A stretch of 21,465 nucleotides of DNA from a virus. Positions 6,895-14,630 of this stretch are shown here, one piece after another (the first letter of the stretch is position 1; the number at the start of each line of letters is the position of its first letter). Where the stretch lies: positions 1-21,465 of the IMG/VR virus record IMGVR_UViG_3300022857_000430. One strand, written 5' to 3'. The notes beneath the pieces were generated by a model. The model saw only the letters and a program-made list of their open reading frames with translations. It did no database searches and was not told the origin of the DNA. A program made the translations under genes and the position numbers.

Positions 6895-7212
6895 ATCTCC
6901 CTGTTTCCAACGTACCCCTTCTTTTTGTGTTATACGCTGACAGTTGGCACATATTGTTTTTAAGTTATTATGTCGGCAATTTTTTAAATCGCCATCGATA
7001 TGAAATACATTAAACTGTTCAGTGTGCTTTGATTTAAAACCGCACTTTTCGCAGCCACTTTTCTTTTCATATCCACGTTGCTTCCATAACGGAACTCCGT
7101 GACTCACTCCATTACGTAAACAACGTTCACACTTCTTTCTATAATAAGTTTTGCCATCCTTGCGGTAGTTTATTGCCGCAGGATGTTGTCCGCATATGCA
7201 TAAAGGTCTCAT
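6877..7212 (-). CDS. HNH endonuclease with zinc-binding cysteines
   Basis: The protein has 111 residues. Two zinc-ribbon-like Cys sets are visible: C5xC7 with C28xxC31, and C54xxC57 with C88xxC91. Between the last two pairs lies FHIDGD (70-75), then NCRHNNLKTIC (78-88), the His...Asn arrangement of HNH nucleases, with His71 as the likely general base and Asn82/83 and His81 nearby. Stand-alone HNH genes of this size are common mobile elements in T4-like phages. It is transcribed against its neighbours and overlaps the dNMP kinase gene by 18 bases tail to tail. A weak TAAATAC motif lies just before its start (minus strand, about 7220-7214). Whether it is an active homing enzyme is not shown. 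Confidence 0.78.
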   Translation of the reverse strand: MRPLCICGQHPAAINYRKDGKTYYRKKCERCLRNGVSHGVPLWKQRGYEKKSGCEKCGFKSKHTEQFNVFHIDGDLKNCRHNNLKTICANCQRITQKEGVRWKQGDLTPDF

Positions 7213-7278
7213 ATTGTATTTAGCTCACCTTTTTGGTACCTTTTTCGGAGGTATTCGATAGGTGTTTTATTCCGAATG

Positions 7279-7290
7279 TAATAAATACTG
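7279..7290 (+). promoter_or_regulatory. Late promoter motif for gp18
   Basis: TAATAAATACTG contains the core ATAAATA at 7281-7287. AGGAG (7314-7318) and ATG 7326 follow at normal distances, giving a leader of about 33 bases. Confidence 0.72.
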
Positions 7291-7325
7291 TATAGAGAAC
7301 ACTACCATCCAACAGGAGAAACAAC

Positions 7326-10300
7326 ATGGCATTAGTATCACCAGGAGTACAAGTCAACGTAATTGATGAAAGCTTCTACACACCATCAGCCGCTGGAACG
7401 GTACCTATGATCTTTGTTGCTACAGCTAGTAATAAAACTAAAAGTAGCGGCACAGGAACAGCAGCAGGTACAATAAAAGCAAATGCGGGCAACCCATATT
7501 TGATCACTAGTCAGCGAGAGCTTGGTGAGACATTTGGCGATCCATTATTTTACAGTGACAGCAATGGCAATATGATCCACGGCGGAGAGCTTAATGAATA
7601 CGGTTTACAAACTGCTTATTCTGCATTAGGCGTTTCAAATCGTGCATATGTTGTTCGTGCAGATTTAGACACATCAGAACTTACTGCAAGTGCAACAGCA
7701 CCAGGCGGCGAGCCTCTAAACGGCGCACATTGGTTTGATACTTCAACTAGTAACTACGGTATCCTACAATGGAATGGCGCTAGTGTACAAGTTGTAGGCG
7801 GACAAGCATTTACTGCAAAAGCCCCAACAGTACTTACAGTAGTAACTGACTTAGTTGGTAATGTAGCTGGCGGAGCTCCAAAAGCATCAATTGGTGCAAT
7901 TGGCGATTATGCAATAGACGCTAACGACACAATGAACCGTTTGTATTTCAAAACAGCAGGCTACGGAACAACTACTCAACGAGTAACTAATACAGGTACT
8001 TGGGTAGAAGTAGGTAGCAATGCATGGAAAGCAAGTTGGTCTGCGATACGCGGGACAACAACAAATCCAAATCTAACAGCAAACGGCGCGGGTAGTCATT
8101 CAATTACTATTAACACTACTGATGTTCCATTTACTGGAGCTGAAACAACTATTGCACAATACGTTGCAATTGTTAACGCAGCAGGTATTGCAGGCGTTAC
8201 AGCGGCACAAGTTGATGGTTCTATTGAATTTTATGCAGATGCTACTAGTGATAGTGACGGAGCAGGCGCCGGCACAGCAGACGGCAACATTACAATAGCA
8301 GACGGAACTGGCACAGCATTATTAGCAGCGTTAGGTCTAACAGCAGGCACATACAGTTCGGCTAGAATAGAAGCAGCAGCACATACAGCAGTTCCTGCAT
8401 TTAAAACAGCAGATACAAGTTCAGCACCAACAGGAAGTGTTTGGATTAAAACAACTACTCCAAATGGCGGAGCAAAACTAAGTGTTAAAGCTTATAGTAC
8501 AGCTACACAGCTATGGTCAAGTGTAACTACTCCAATTTACACTACTCCAGCACTTGCACTATATGGACTTGATAAAACAGGTAACGGTGCAAATTTACTA
8601 GCTGGCGCACTTTATGCAAAAGTTAATGTAGACGAGCTTGCTAACCCAATTGGAAACTACAAAGTTTATTCAAGAGCAGCAGCAGGCGCAACTAGCGTAA
8701 CTGGCGCAGTAATTGGTGCAGCAGGCGTTGCAGCAGCTACTACATATACATTTACAGTATCAGAATCAAAAGCTAACACACTAGCAATGACAGCACCTGT
8801 AACAGTAAGTGTTACAACAGCTGACTCAAGTGCAGATGCAGAATTACTAGCAGCAGCAATTAATGCTAAAGGCTTAGTTAACGTTGTAGCATTAGTTGAT
8901 GCAACTAACAAAGTTGTAATTCAGCATAAACTAGGCGGTGAGATTGAGTTTGTCGACACAGACAGTGGTCTAGCAGGATTTGGTTTTGCAGCAGCAACAG
9001 TAGCTAACTTGTATGTTGGTCCAGGCGACGCTGGTTTAGTAGCTTCAAACTGGAAGCCACTAGTATATACAGCATCAGGAACAGTTCCATTAAGTTTAGC
9101 AACAAGCAAGCAATTATGGTACAACAGTGTTACTGATGAAGTTGATATCATGGTGCACGCAGGCGAAAACGGCTGGGTTGGACTAAATCATGCAAACAGT
9201 CCTTACAGCGACACAAACCCCGAAGGCCCGCAGGTTGCAGCAACAGCGCCTACAAATCAATCAAACGGCGTAGATGCGCTTGTAGAAGGCGATATTTGGG
9301 TTAGTACAGCAGATGTTGAAAACTATCCAGCTATCTATAGATATAACGCTACATTAAGCGAATGGATTTTACTTGACAAAGCTGATCAAACCACAGAAAA
9401 TGGAGTATTGTTTGCAGATGCACGCTATGGCGACACAGGCGGAACAATTGATGACGCACCAAGTGCAACAATCGGCGAATTGCTAGAAAGTGATTACTTA
9501 GATCCAGACGCTCCAGATCCTGCACTGTATCCAAAAGGTATGCTGCTATGGAACTTGCGTAGAAGTGGATTTAATGTTAAGCGTTTCGAGCGCAATTATG
9601 TTGACATTACTGCGTTGAATACTGCATTTGGGGATGAACCAATGGAAGACTACTATCCACATCGTTGGGTTACTGATTCAGGTAACCAAGAAGACGGTTC
9701 AGGTAGCTTCGGACGTCATGCACAGCGTAAGAGTGTTGTACAAGCACTACAAGCACTTGTTAATGACAACCAAGATATACGTGACGAAGAAAGTCGTCAG
9801 TTTAACTTGTTAGCTGCTCCTGGTTATCCAGAGCTAATTGGTGAAATGATCACACTAAACTATGACAGACGTCTAACAGGCTTTGTTGTTGGTGATACAC
9901 CATTCCGTTTAACACCAGATGCAACTTCATTAAATGAATGGGCAACTAACGTTAAACTAGCACTAGAAGATAACGACGACGGCGCAGTTAGCTTTGATGA
10001 ATACATGGCTATGTACTACGGTTCGGGCTTTACAAGTGACAACGCAGGAAACAACATTGTTGTTCCACCAAGTCATATGGCACTACGTACTATTATACTA
10101 AACGATCAGGTTGCTTTCCCTTGGTTTGCACCAGCAGGAACACGACGTGGTGGTGTAAGTAATGCTACAAGTTCAGGTTATATTACTAGTGAAGGCGAAT
10201 TTAAGTCAGTAGCATTAAACACTGGACAGCGTGATACACTTTATTCAAATGCAATTAATCCGATCACATTCATTAGTGGTGCAGGACTTGTAGTATTTGG

Positions 10301-10655
10301 ACAAAAGACTCGTGCAAGAAACGCAAGTGCATTGGATCGTGTTAACGTAGCACGTCTAACTGTATACTTACGTGGACAGCTAGAGTTGTTAGCCAAGCCA
10401 TACTTGTTTGAGCCAAATGACAAGATCACAAGAGATCAAGTTAAAGCAGCAGCTGATGCGCTATTACTAGAATTAGTAGCACTAAGAGCACTTTACGACT
10501 TCCTAGTTGTGTGTGATGAAAGTAACAACACACCAGCAAGAATAGACCGTAATGAGTTATACTTAGATATTGCTATTGAACCAGTAAAAGCTATTGAGTT
10601 TATATACATACCGCTTAGAATTAAGAACACAGGCGAAATTGCAGCACTAGGTTAA
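7326..10655 (+). CDS. 18: Tail sheath protein gp18-like, with long inserted domains
   Basis: The protein has 1109 residues against about 659 in T4. The N-terminus (ALVSPGVQVNVIDES, about 1-115) and C-terminus (about 745-1109) form the contractile sheath core. Diagnostic C-terminal matches to T4 gp18 are AINPITF, DRVNVARL, YLFEPND, FLVVCDESNNTP with IDRNEL, and IYIPLRI. The middle, about 120-690, is an Ala/Thr/Gly-rich insertion. It contains two similar domains (about 245-345 and 455-562, each with an AAINA/IVNAAGI-type segment and a Gly-rich end). It also has Trp/Tyr hairpin motifs near 132-156, 370-400, 597-620 and 655-682. These probably decorate the outside of the sheath. AGGAG lies seven bases before the ATG. 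A strong hairpin terminator follows. Confidence 0.92.
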   Translation: MALVSPGVQVNVIDESFYTPSAAGTVPMIFVATASNKTKSSGTGTAAGTIKANAGNPYLITSQRELGETFGDPLFYSDSNGNMIHGGELNEYGLQTAYSALGVSNRAYVVRADLDTSELTASATAPGGEPLNGAHWFDTSTSNYGILQWNGASVQVVGGQAFTAKAPTVLTVVTDLVGNVAGGAPKASIGAIGDYAIDANDTMNRLYFKTAGYGTTTQRVTNTGTWVEVGSNAWKASWSAIRGTTTNPNLTANGAGSHSITINTTDVPFTGAETTIAQYVAIVNAAGIAGVTAAQVDGSIEFYADATSDSDGAGAGTADGNITIADGTGTALLAALGLTAGTYSSARIEAAAHTAVPAFKTADTSSAPTGSVWIKTTTPNGGAKLSVKAYSTATQLWSSVTTPIYTTPALALYGLDKTGNGANLLAGALYAKVNVDELANPIGNYKVYSRAAAGATSVTGAVIGAAGVAAATTYTFTVSESKANTLAMTAPVTVSVTTADSSADAELLAAAINAKGLVNVVALVDATNKVVIQHKLGGEIEFVDTDSGLAGFGFAAATVANLYVGPGDAGLVASNWKPLVYTASGTVPLSLATSKQLWYNSVTDEVDIMVHAGENGWVGLNHANSPYSDTNPEGPQVAATAPTNQSNGVDALVEGDIWVSTADVENYPAIYRYNATLSEWILLDKADQTTENGVLFADARYGDTGGTIDDAPSATIGELLESDYLDPDAPDPALYPKGMLLWNLRRSGFNVKRFERNYVDITALNTAFGDEPMEDYYPHRWVTDSGNQEDGSGSFGRHAQRKSVVQALQALVNDNQDIRDEESRQFNLLAAPGYPELIGEMITLNYDRRLTGFVVGDTPFRLTPDATSLNEWATNVKLALEDNDDGAVSFDEYMAMYYGSGFTSDNAGNNIVVPPSHMALRTIILNDQVAFPWFAPAGTRRGGVSNATSSGYITSEGEFKSVALNTGQRDTLYSNAINPITFISGAGLVVFGQKTRARNASALDRVNVARLTVYLRGQLELLAKPYLFEPNDKITRDQVKAAADALLLELVALRALYDFLVVCDESNNTPARIDRNELYLDIAIEPVKAIEFIYIPLRIKNTGEIAALG

Positions 10656-10670
10656 TATGCGCATATAATG

Positions 10671-10695
10671 AGTGGGGAAAGTTCCCCACTTGTTT
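10671..10695 (+). terminator. Hairpin terminator after gp18
   Basis: AGTGGGGAA (10671-10679) pairs perfectly with TTCCCCACT (10682-10690), followed by TGTTT. The T run is short, so termination may be partial, with read-through into gp19. Confidence 0.75.
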
Positions 10696-10697
10696 AA

Positions 10698-10709
10698 GCA
10701 TAAATACTG
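10698..10709 (+). promoter_or_regulatory. Late promoter motif for gp19
   Basis: GCATAAATACTG has the core at 10700-10706. AGGAG (about 10712-10716) and the ATG at 10726 follow. It lies directly after the gp18 terminator, so the tube gene gets its own promoter. Confidence 0.72.
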
Positions 10710-10725
10710 TACAGGAGAATAACGA

Positions 10726-11364
10726 ATGCCAATTACAACATTACAAAATATCAGTGTACCTACAGAAGGTGCTGGATCAAACTCATCATTATTGATGCCT
10801 AAGTTACAGTATCGCTTTAGAGTATTACTAGATGGTTTTGGTACTACTGGCGGACCAGATGGTACTAGAGAAGTTTCAAGACAAGTAGTAGACGTAACTC
10901 GTCCAAACGTTAGTTTTGAGCAAATGACTATTGACGCTTATAACTCAAGAACATATCTTGCAGGTAAGCACACATGGGAACCAATTACATTAACACTACG
11001 CGAAGATGCAAACAACAACGTACAAAAAGTTGTTGGACAGCAGCTACAAAAGCAGTTCGATTTCTTCGAGCAGTCAAGCGCAGTATCAAGTGGTACTTAC
11101 AAGTTCCAAACTAGAATTGAAATACTAGACGGTGGCAACGGTGCTAATGGAGCAAACGTAATTGACCGCTTCCAATTAGTTGGTTGTTATTTAGAATCAG
11201 CAAACTATAACTCACTAGCTTATGCTACTAACGAAGCAGTAACAACTACGCTAAGTATTCGTTATGACAACGCTATCCAGTTTGGATCAGACGAGTCGTT
11301 CGAAGGCATCGGCGAAGCAGTTACAAGAGCAGTAAATTCAGCTATCGGCGGAACTACTGTTTAA
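10726..11364 (+). CDS. 19: Tail tube protein gp19-like
   Basis: The protein has 212 residues. It matches the T4-like tail tube family in length class (T4 gp19 is 163) and layout: a YRFRVLLDGFG beta strand near residue 30, RQVVDVTRPNVSFE, YLAGKHTWEPITLTLRED, QQLQKQFDFFEQ, and a C-terminal FQLVGCYLESANYNSLAY with TTTLSIRYDNAIQ. These are the inner-tube strands and the long loop. Stacked hexamers of it form the tube inside the gp18 sheath. It has its own late promoter and an AGGAG site, and is followed by a rho-independent terminator. Adjacent placement to gp18 confirms the call. Confidence 0.9.
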   Translation: MPITTLQNISVPTEGAGSNSSLLMPKLQYRFRVLLDGFGTTGGPDGTREVSRQVVDVTRPNVSFEQMTIDAYNSRTYLAGKHTWEPITLTLREDANNNVQKVVGQQLQKQFDFFEQSSAVSSGTYKFQTRIEILDGGNGANGANVIDRFQLVGCYLESANYNSLAYATNEAVTTTLSIRYDNAIQFGSDESFEGIGEAVTRAVNSAIGGTTV

Positions 11365-11398
11365 TACAATTAGTTAAGGTTGGTATTTTCTATAAGGA

Positions 11399-11433
11399 GC
11401 GGAGATTGGTAATTCAGTCTTCGCTTTTCTTTT
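11399..11433 (+). terminator. Rho-independent terminator after gp19
   Basis: GCGGAGA (11399-11405) pairs with TCTTCGC (11418-11424) with one G-U wobble, followed by TTTTCTTTT. Outer A/G-T pairs extend the stem. It has a clear stem and T tract. Confidence 0.82.
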
Positions 11434-11454
11434 ATATACCCAGATAATGCATAA

Positions 11455-11466
11455 GGATAAATATTA
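11455..11466 (+). promoter_or_regulatory. Late promoter motif abutting the second tail gene
   Basis: GGATAAATATTA has its core at 11457-11463, only five bases before ATG 11469. The expected transcription start coincides with the start codon, so either the mRNA is leaderless or translation uses longer transcripts (TAAGGA at 11452-11457 could be the ribosome-binding site). Confidence 0.55.
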
Positions 11467-11468
11467 GT

Positions 11469-12716
11469 ATGAGTTTTAAAGATGCATTCCTATTCAACCT
11501 TGAGTCAGAAACACATTTGCGTGACGCACGTCATGCGAACCAAATTTACACACAAAATAACTTTGCGTTTACACCTAAAACAAAGTTTATGTATCATGTT
11601 AATTTTATTCCTAATCCCGAAATAGGGTTGGGCGAAGTATCAAATACATTTAAATTCCAAAAAGAAATAGGCGTACTTGTTAAGAGTGCTGACCTGCCAA
11701 GTTTTAGAGCAAGCGTAGAAAATAAGCAACAATACAATCGTAAAAAGAACGTACAAACTAGAGTTGATTACGAAGATTGTAGAATTGCATTTCACGATGA
11801 TAATACTGGCGTTACTAGAGCATTATTAGAAGACTACTATAAATATTATTTCCAAGATGCTAACACTATTACCGGAACACCACTTAATCCAGCAGCAAAT
11901 GGCGCTTTTGGATCTCGTGATAAATATTTTGCTAGGGTTCCAAACTACGGAATGAATACAGGCAAAACTAAACCATTCTTTAACAGTATTACAATCTATC
12001 AATTATCACGTAGAAAATGGGTGGCATACACATTAGTTAATCCACTGCTAACTGCATGGGATCACGGATCTGTCGAAAGCGGATCCAGCGACTTTAATGA
12101 AAACACAATTAATGTTGCATACGAAGCTGTGCAATATACTAGCGGCACCGTTGGCGGTGACACTCCAGCTGGAATGGCAGATCAAAGTATAGGATATGAT
12201 ACAACTCCGAGCCCACACGGATATTTAGATAATGCTATGAATAGCGATGCAGATTTAAGCAAAGGGTTAATTCCTGCACTAGTTGGATTAGGAACATCGG
12301 CACTACTAAACAAAGCGTTTGGAAATAAAAATAGTCCAAGTAAAAATATTCTTAAACAAGTTGCAACTGGTGTAATAGGCGGCATAGTATCTAACGTTTT
12401 ATCACAAAATAAACTACCAGTACCTGATCCACAAAACAATGTAACTCCTTCGACATCTGCGTCAAACAATGGTAGAATGATGTCACCGACTACTATTAAT
12501 TCACTACTATCAATACCCGCAGTTGCAAGTCAAGTAATGCCTGCATTAATTAATAGCGGAGCATTGCCTAATACTACAATGGCTGATTACAATAGTGCAA
12601 CGCCGTCAGTAAAAGCAGCATACGAATCAGATTTAAGATCTCAAATTGCACAAGGCGATCAGAATTTAACACAAATTGCATCAAATGCACTAACTGATCT
12701 AGGATACGGAACTTAA
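11469..12716 (+). CDS. Probable tail structural protein (tube-like N-terminus), unknown role
   Basis: The protein has 415 residues. I do not recognise a named T4 counterpart with certainty. The N-terminal 250 residues have the look of a tail-tube-fold protein: FMYHVNFIPNPEIG strand, VLVKSADLPSFRASVE (compare the gp19 strand before its loop), a YEDCRIAFHDDNTG segment and RKWVAYTLVNPLLTAWDHGSV. The C-terminal 150 residues are low-complexity. They have two Gly/Ala-rich hydrophobic stretches, GLIPALVGLGTSALLNKAFG (about 265-284) and GVIGGIVSNVLSQN (about 300-313). A tube initiator or terminator (gp48/gp54- or gp3-like) is possible, but position alone does not decide. It lies between gp19 and the gp4 group. 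Confidence 0.72.
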   Translation: MSFKDAFLFNLESETHLRDARHANQIYTQNNFAFTPKTKFMYHVNFIPNPEIGLGEVSNTFKFQKEIGVLVKSADLPSFRASVENKQQYNRKKNVQTRVDYEDCRIAFHDDNTGVTRALLEDYYKYYFQDANTITGTPLNPAANGAFGSRDKYFARVPNYGMNTGKTKPFFNSITIYQLSRRKWVAYTLVNPLLTAWDHGSVESGSSDFNENTINVAYEAVQYTSGTVGGDTPAGMADQSIGYDTTPSPHGYLDNAMNSDADLSKGLIPALVGLGTSALLNKAFGNKNSPSKNILKQVATGVIGGIVSNVLSQNKLPVPDPQNNVTPSTSASNNGRMMSPTTINSLLSIPAVASQVMPALINSGALPNTTMADYNSATPSVKAAYESDLRSQIAQGDQNLTQIASNALTDLGYGT

Positions 12717-12718
12717 TT

Positions 12719-13060
12719 ATGGAAAACAAAGACATAACTACAGAATTTTTTAATAACTTTTATAATTTAGAAATTAGTTATAATCCTAGCGAAGTTGATG
12801 CTGTTATTGGTTATTTTCTTAAAAGAGGCTTTGATAAAACTGCTGCAATTAATACAGCAAGTGTATTATTACAACAAGCTAAAATTGATGACTTAAATGT
12901 ACAGCAATTAATAGATACACTTAAAGGTGTAACTGACGTACAACTAAGTCTTATCGTTGCACAAATACTTAACTTTAATAGAGAAAAAACTAGTGTATTA
13001 GGATTTAGAGATGAATCGTCACAGTTTGAATTATTTGAACAACGCAACGTAGTGATATGA
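12719..13060 (+). CDS. Small conserved phage protein of unknown function (113 aa)
   Basis: The protein has 113 residues and is mainly helical in look. It contains VDAVIGYFLKRGFDKTAA, then VLLQQAKIDDLNVQQLIDTL, and a C-terminal ILNFNREKTSVLGFRD. Similar proteins occur, from memory, beside virion genes of marine T4-like phages, where they are labelled structural or hypothetical. The start is ATG 12719, two bases after the upstream stop, so translation is probably coupled. The next gene (gp4) begins two bases after its stop. No catalytic motif is visible. Confidence 0.72.
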   Translation: MENKDITTEFFNNFYNLEISYNPSEVDAVIGYFLKRGFDKTAAINTASVLLQQAKIDDLNVQQLIDTLKGVTDVQLSLIVAQILNFNREKTSVLGFRDESSQFELFEQRNVVI

Positions 13061-13061
13061 T

Positions 13062-13499
13062 ATGGGTCGATTTGCTCAAGGTAAATTTAATCTAAAAAAT
13101 CCAGAAAAATACATAGGTAATAAAGTTCCTACATACCGTTCAGGTTGGGAATTTACTTTTATGAAGTTCTGCGACGAACATCCTGCAATAGAACAATGGG
13201 CAAGTGAAGCTGTACGTATACCTTACCGCAACCCACTGACCGGTAAACAAACTGTTTATGTGCCTGACTTCTTTATTTCATATGCAGATAAAAGCACTAA
13301 AAAGCGTGTAGAACTAATTGAAGTTAAACCTGCTAATCAAGCAATGCGAGAACGCCTTGGTAATAGCAAACACAATCAAGCACATTATGTAGTAAATCAA
13401 GCCAAGTGGGAAGCTGCAAGGGCATGGTGTAAACAAAAAGGAATACTATTCCGTATTGTTACTGAAGATGATATATTCCATCAAGGAAGGAAAAGATAA
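13062..13499 (+). CDS. 4: Head completion protein gp4-like
   Basis: The protein has 145 residues against 150 in T4 gp4, and the layout is the same: GKFNLKNPEKYIG, PTYRSGWEFTFMKFCDEHP (T4 has TYRSNWEKFFFEWLDKNP), EQWASEAVRIPY, VYVPDFFI, a VELIEVKP strand, KWEAARAWCKQKGI and FRIVTEDD. T4 gp4 acts in head completion before tail joining. VPDFFI followed by ELIEVKP also resembles the PD-(D/E)xK nuclease core (Asp in PDF; Glu and Lys in EVK). Nuclease activity is not shown here. It starts two bases after the preceding stop, in a tight virion operon. Confidence 0.85.
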   Translation: MGRFAQGKFNLKNPEKYIGNKVPTYRSGWEFTFMKFCDEHPAIEQWASEAVRIPYRNPLTGKQTVYVPDFFISYADKSTKKRVELIEVKPANQAMRERLGNSKHNQAHYVVNQAKWEAARAWCKQKGILFRIVTEDDIFHQGRKR

Positions 13500-13504
13500 A
13501 TAAT
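13495..13504 (+). promoter_or_regulatory. Late promoter motif for gp16
   Basis: GATAAATAAT overlaps the gp4 stop codon; core 13496-13502. The ATG at 13529 follows with GGA about eight bases upstream of it. Confidence 0.6.
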
Positions 13505-13528
13505 AGTAGCATATAATGGAAAGTTTAA

Positions 13529-14035
13529 ATGACTAAAAAATTAGAAGACCTACTAAATTTACCTGACTCAAAAGAAATTATAAAAGAAGCACAATTTCAA
13601 GAAGCAGAGCAAGCAAAGCATGAAATGGCAAATGTAGTTGAAACATTCCGTGACATAGAAGAGTTTGATAAAATTGCTAGTGCATTACCTGCTATAAAAG
13701 GCTTAGGTAAAATGGCAGACGACGAGCTTAATGAGATTGCTGACAAAGCAATGCAAGCATACGATGATCTAATGGATTTAGGTATGAATGTAGAAAGTCG
13801 TTATAGTGGCAGAGTATTTGAAACTGCTGGCGGACTGCTTAAAACTAGTTTAGATGCTAAAGTAGCTAAACTTAATAATAAATTAAAAGTAGTTGAGCTA
13901 CAACTTAAAAAGCAAAAGCAGGATAATGACGGCAAAGTAAGCGGCGAAGGCGATATAGTCAACGGCGCTGGATATGTTGTTACTGATAGAAATAGCCTTT
14001 TAGAAAAGCTCAAAGGCTTGGATAAAGATAAATAA
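13529..14035 (+). CDS. 16: Small terminase subunit gp16-like
   Basis: The protein has 168 residues, close to T4 gp16 (164). It starts with an acidic LEDLLNLPDS motif like the T4 N-terminus. Long helices follow: ADKAMQAYDDLMDLGMNVES, then FETAGGLLKTSLDAKVAKLN, then KLKVVELQLKKQK. T4 gp16 has the same FATLMGQMTTTNREILKL-type central helix and coiled coil. The C-terminal part (VVTDRNSLLEKLKG) echoes T4 FMGSPTELMDEI. It forms ring oligomers that regulate the large terminase and recognise DNA. It is separated from gp17 by three other genes, unlike T4, where 16 and 17 adjoin. A late motif overlaps its own stop and serves the next gene. Confidence 0.78.
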   Translation: MTKKLEDLLNLPDSKEIIKEAQFQEAEQAKHEMANVVETFRDIEEFDKIASALPAIKGLGKMADDELNEIADKAMQAYDDLMDLGMNVESRYSGRVFETAGGLLKTSLDAKVAKLNNKLKVVELQLKKQKQDNDGKVSGEGDIVNGAGYVVTDRNSLLEKLKGLDKDK

Positions 14036-14036
14036 T
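14027..14036 (+). promoter_or_regulatory. Late promoter motif at the gp16 stop
   Basis: GATAAATAAT includes the gp16 stop codon; core 14028-14034. It lies 28 bases before ATG 14063. The same ten bases occur at 13495 and 17034. Confidence 0.58.
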
Positions 14037-14052
14037 ACATATAGAACAGGGA

Positions 14053-14066
14053 TCATTGCGCAATGA
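14053..14066. repeat. Perfect 14-base palindrome over a start codon
   Basis: TCATTGC and GCAATGA are exact inverted copies with no spacer, and the ATG of the next gene is inside the right arm. GATC flanks it on both sides (14051 and 14067). It could bind a dimeric protein or mask the start in RNA; it may also be chance. Confidence 0.55.
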
Positions 14067-14626
14067 GATCATTTACAACAGTACTAACAGAGTCTAAAAA
14101 GACTTATGAATTTAAAATTGGTGTAGCAGGGCCTTTACCAGAAGGCTTTGAAGACACACTAGAAACAATACTTAAGAAGTATGGAGCTAGTAATCTAACT
14201 TCCGGTAAGAAAACACCAATACAAGAACGTCCACTAGACTTTCCGCAGTTAACAAATATGGAAGTTACATACTTTGAACTTGGTGTCGAATACCCAACCA
14301 CACCGCAAGTATTACAAGCATACATTGGTAATTGCTGTAACATTGATCAAGCATATGTTATTGTGCGAAATTTAGGCGATCCTAGAGAAGAGTATCAAGA
14401 TATTAAAGACGATGCACCATACGAAGCTATGTTAACTAAAGAAGACATGGGGGAAGCTGATCCAGGAGCGCAAGTTCATGTAGGCGGCGAAAGAATAATG
14501 AGTCTTTTAAAAGAACTAGAAACTGTGCGTAAAGAAAATGAACACAGTGGTGCTGAAGGCGCTCCGGTTGGAGAGTCAACAGACATTGGTGACACAGAAA
14601 ATACTAAAGCAGTTGTAGGAGGCTGA
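14063..14626 (+). CDS. Conserved phage protein of unknown function (187 aa), probably capsid-related
   Basis: I do not assign a function. The 187-residue protein has an alpha/beta N-terminal domain: TYEFKIGVAGPLPEGFEDTL, then KKTPIQERPLDFPQLTNMEV and FELGVEYPTTPQVLQAYI with an adjacent Cys pair (about 93-94). An acidic, probably disordered tail (about 105-187) follows. Similar proteins sit near head genes in marine T4-like phages as far as I recall. The start ATG 14063 lies inside a perfect palindrome, with AGG 13-15 bases upstream. Only four bases separate its stop from the next ATG, so it is co-translated with the acidic Met-rich protein. Confidence 0.7.
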   Translation: MRSFTTVLTESKKTYEFKIGVAGPLPEGFEDTLETILKKYGASNLTSGKKTPIQERPLDFPQLTNMEVTYFELGVEYPTTPQVLQAYIGNCCNIDQAYVIVRNLGDPREEYQDIKDDAPYEAMLTKEDMGEADPGAQVHVGGERIMSLLKELETVRKENEHSGAEGAPVGESTDIGDTENTKAVVGG

Positions 14627-14630
14627 AATT

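Noticed and set aside
7235-7255. Hairpin GGTACCT...AGGTATT upstream of gp18 as a terminator
   Set aside because: Only five Watson-Crick pairs and no T tract on the relevant side.
11838-11926. Late-promoter cores TATAAATA at 11838 and ATAAATA at 11920 inside the second tail gene (also about 17868 and 18374)
   Set aside because: These arise where Lys-Tyr codons (AAA TAT) occur in coding sequence and are not near a gene start; they show that single matches are weak evidence.
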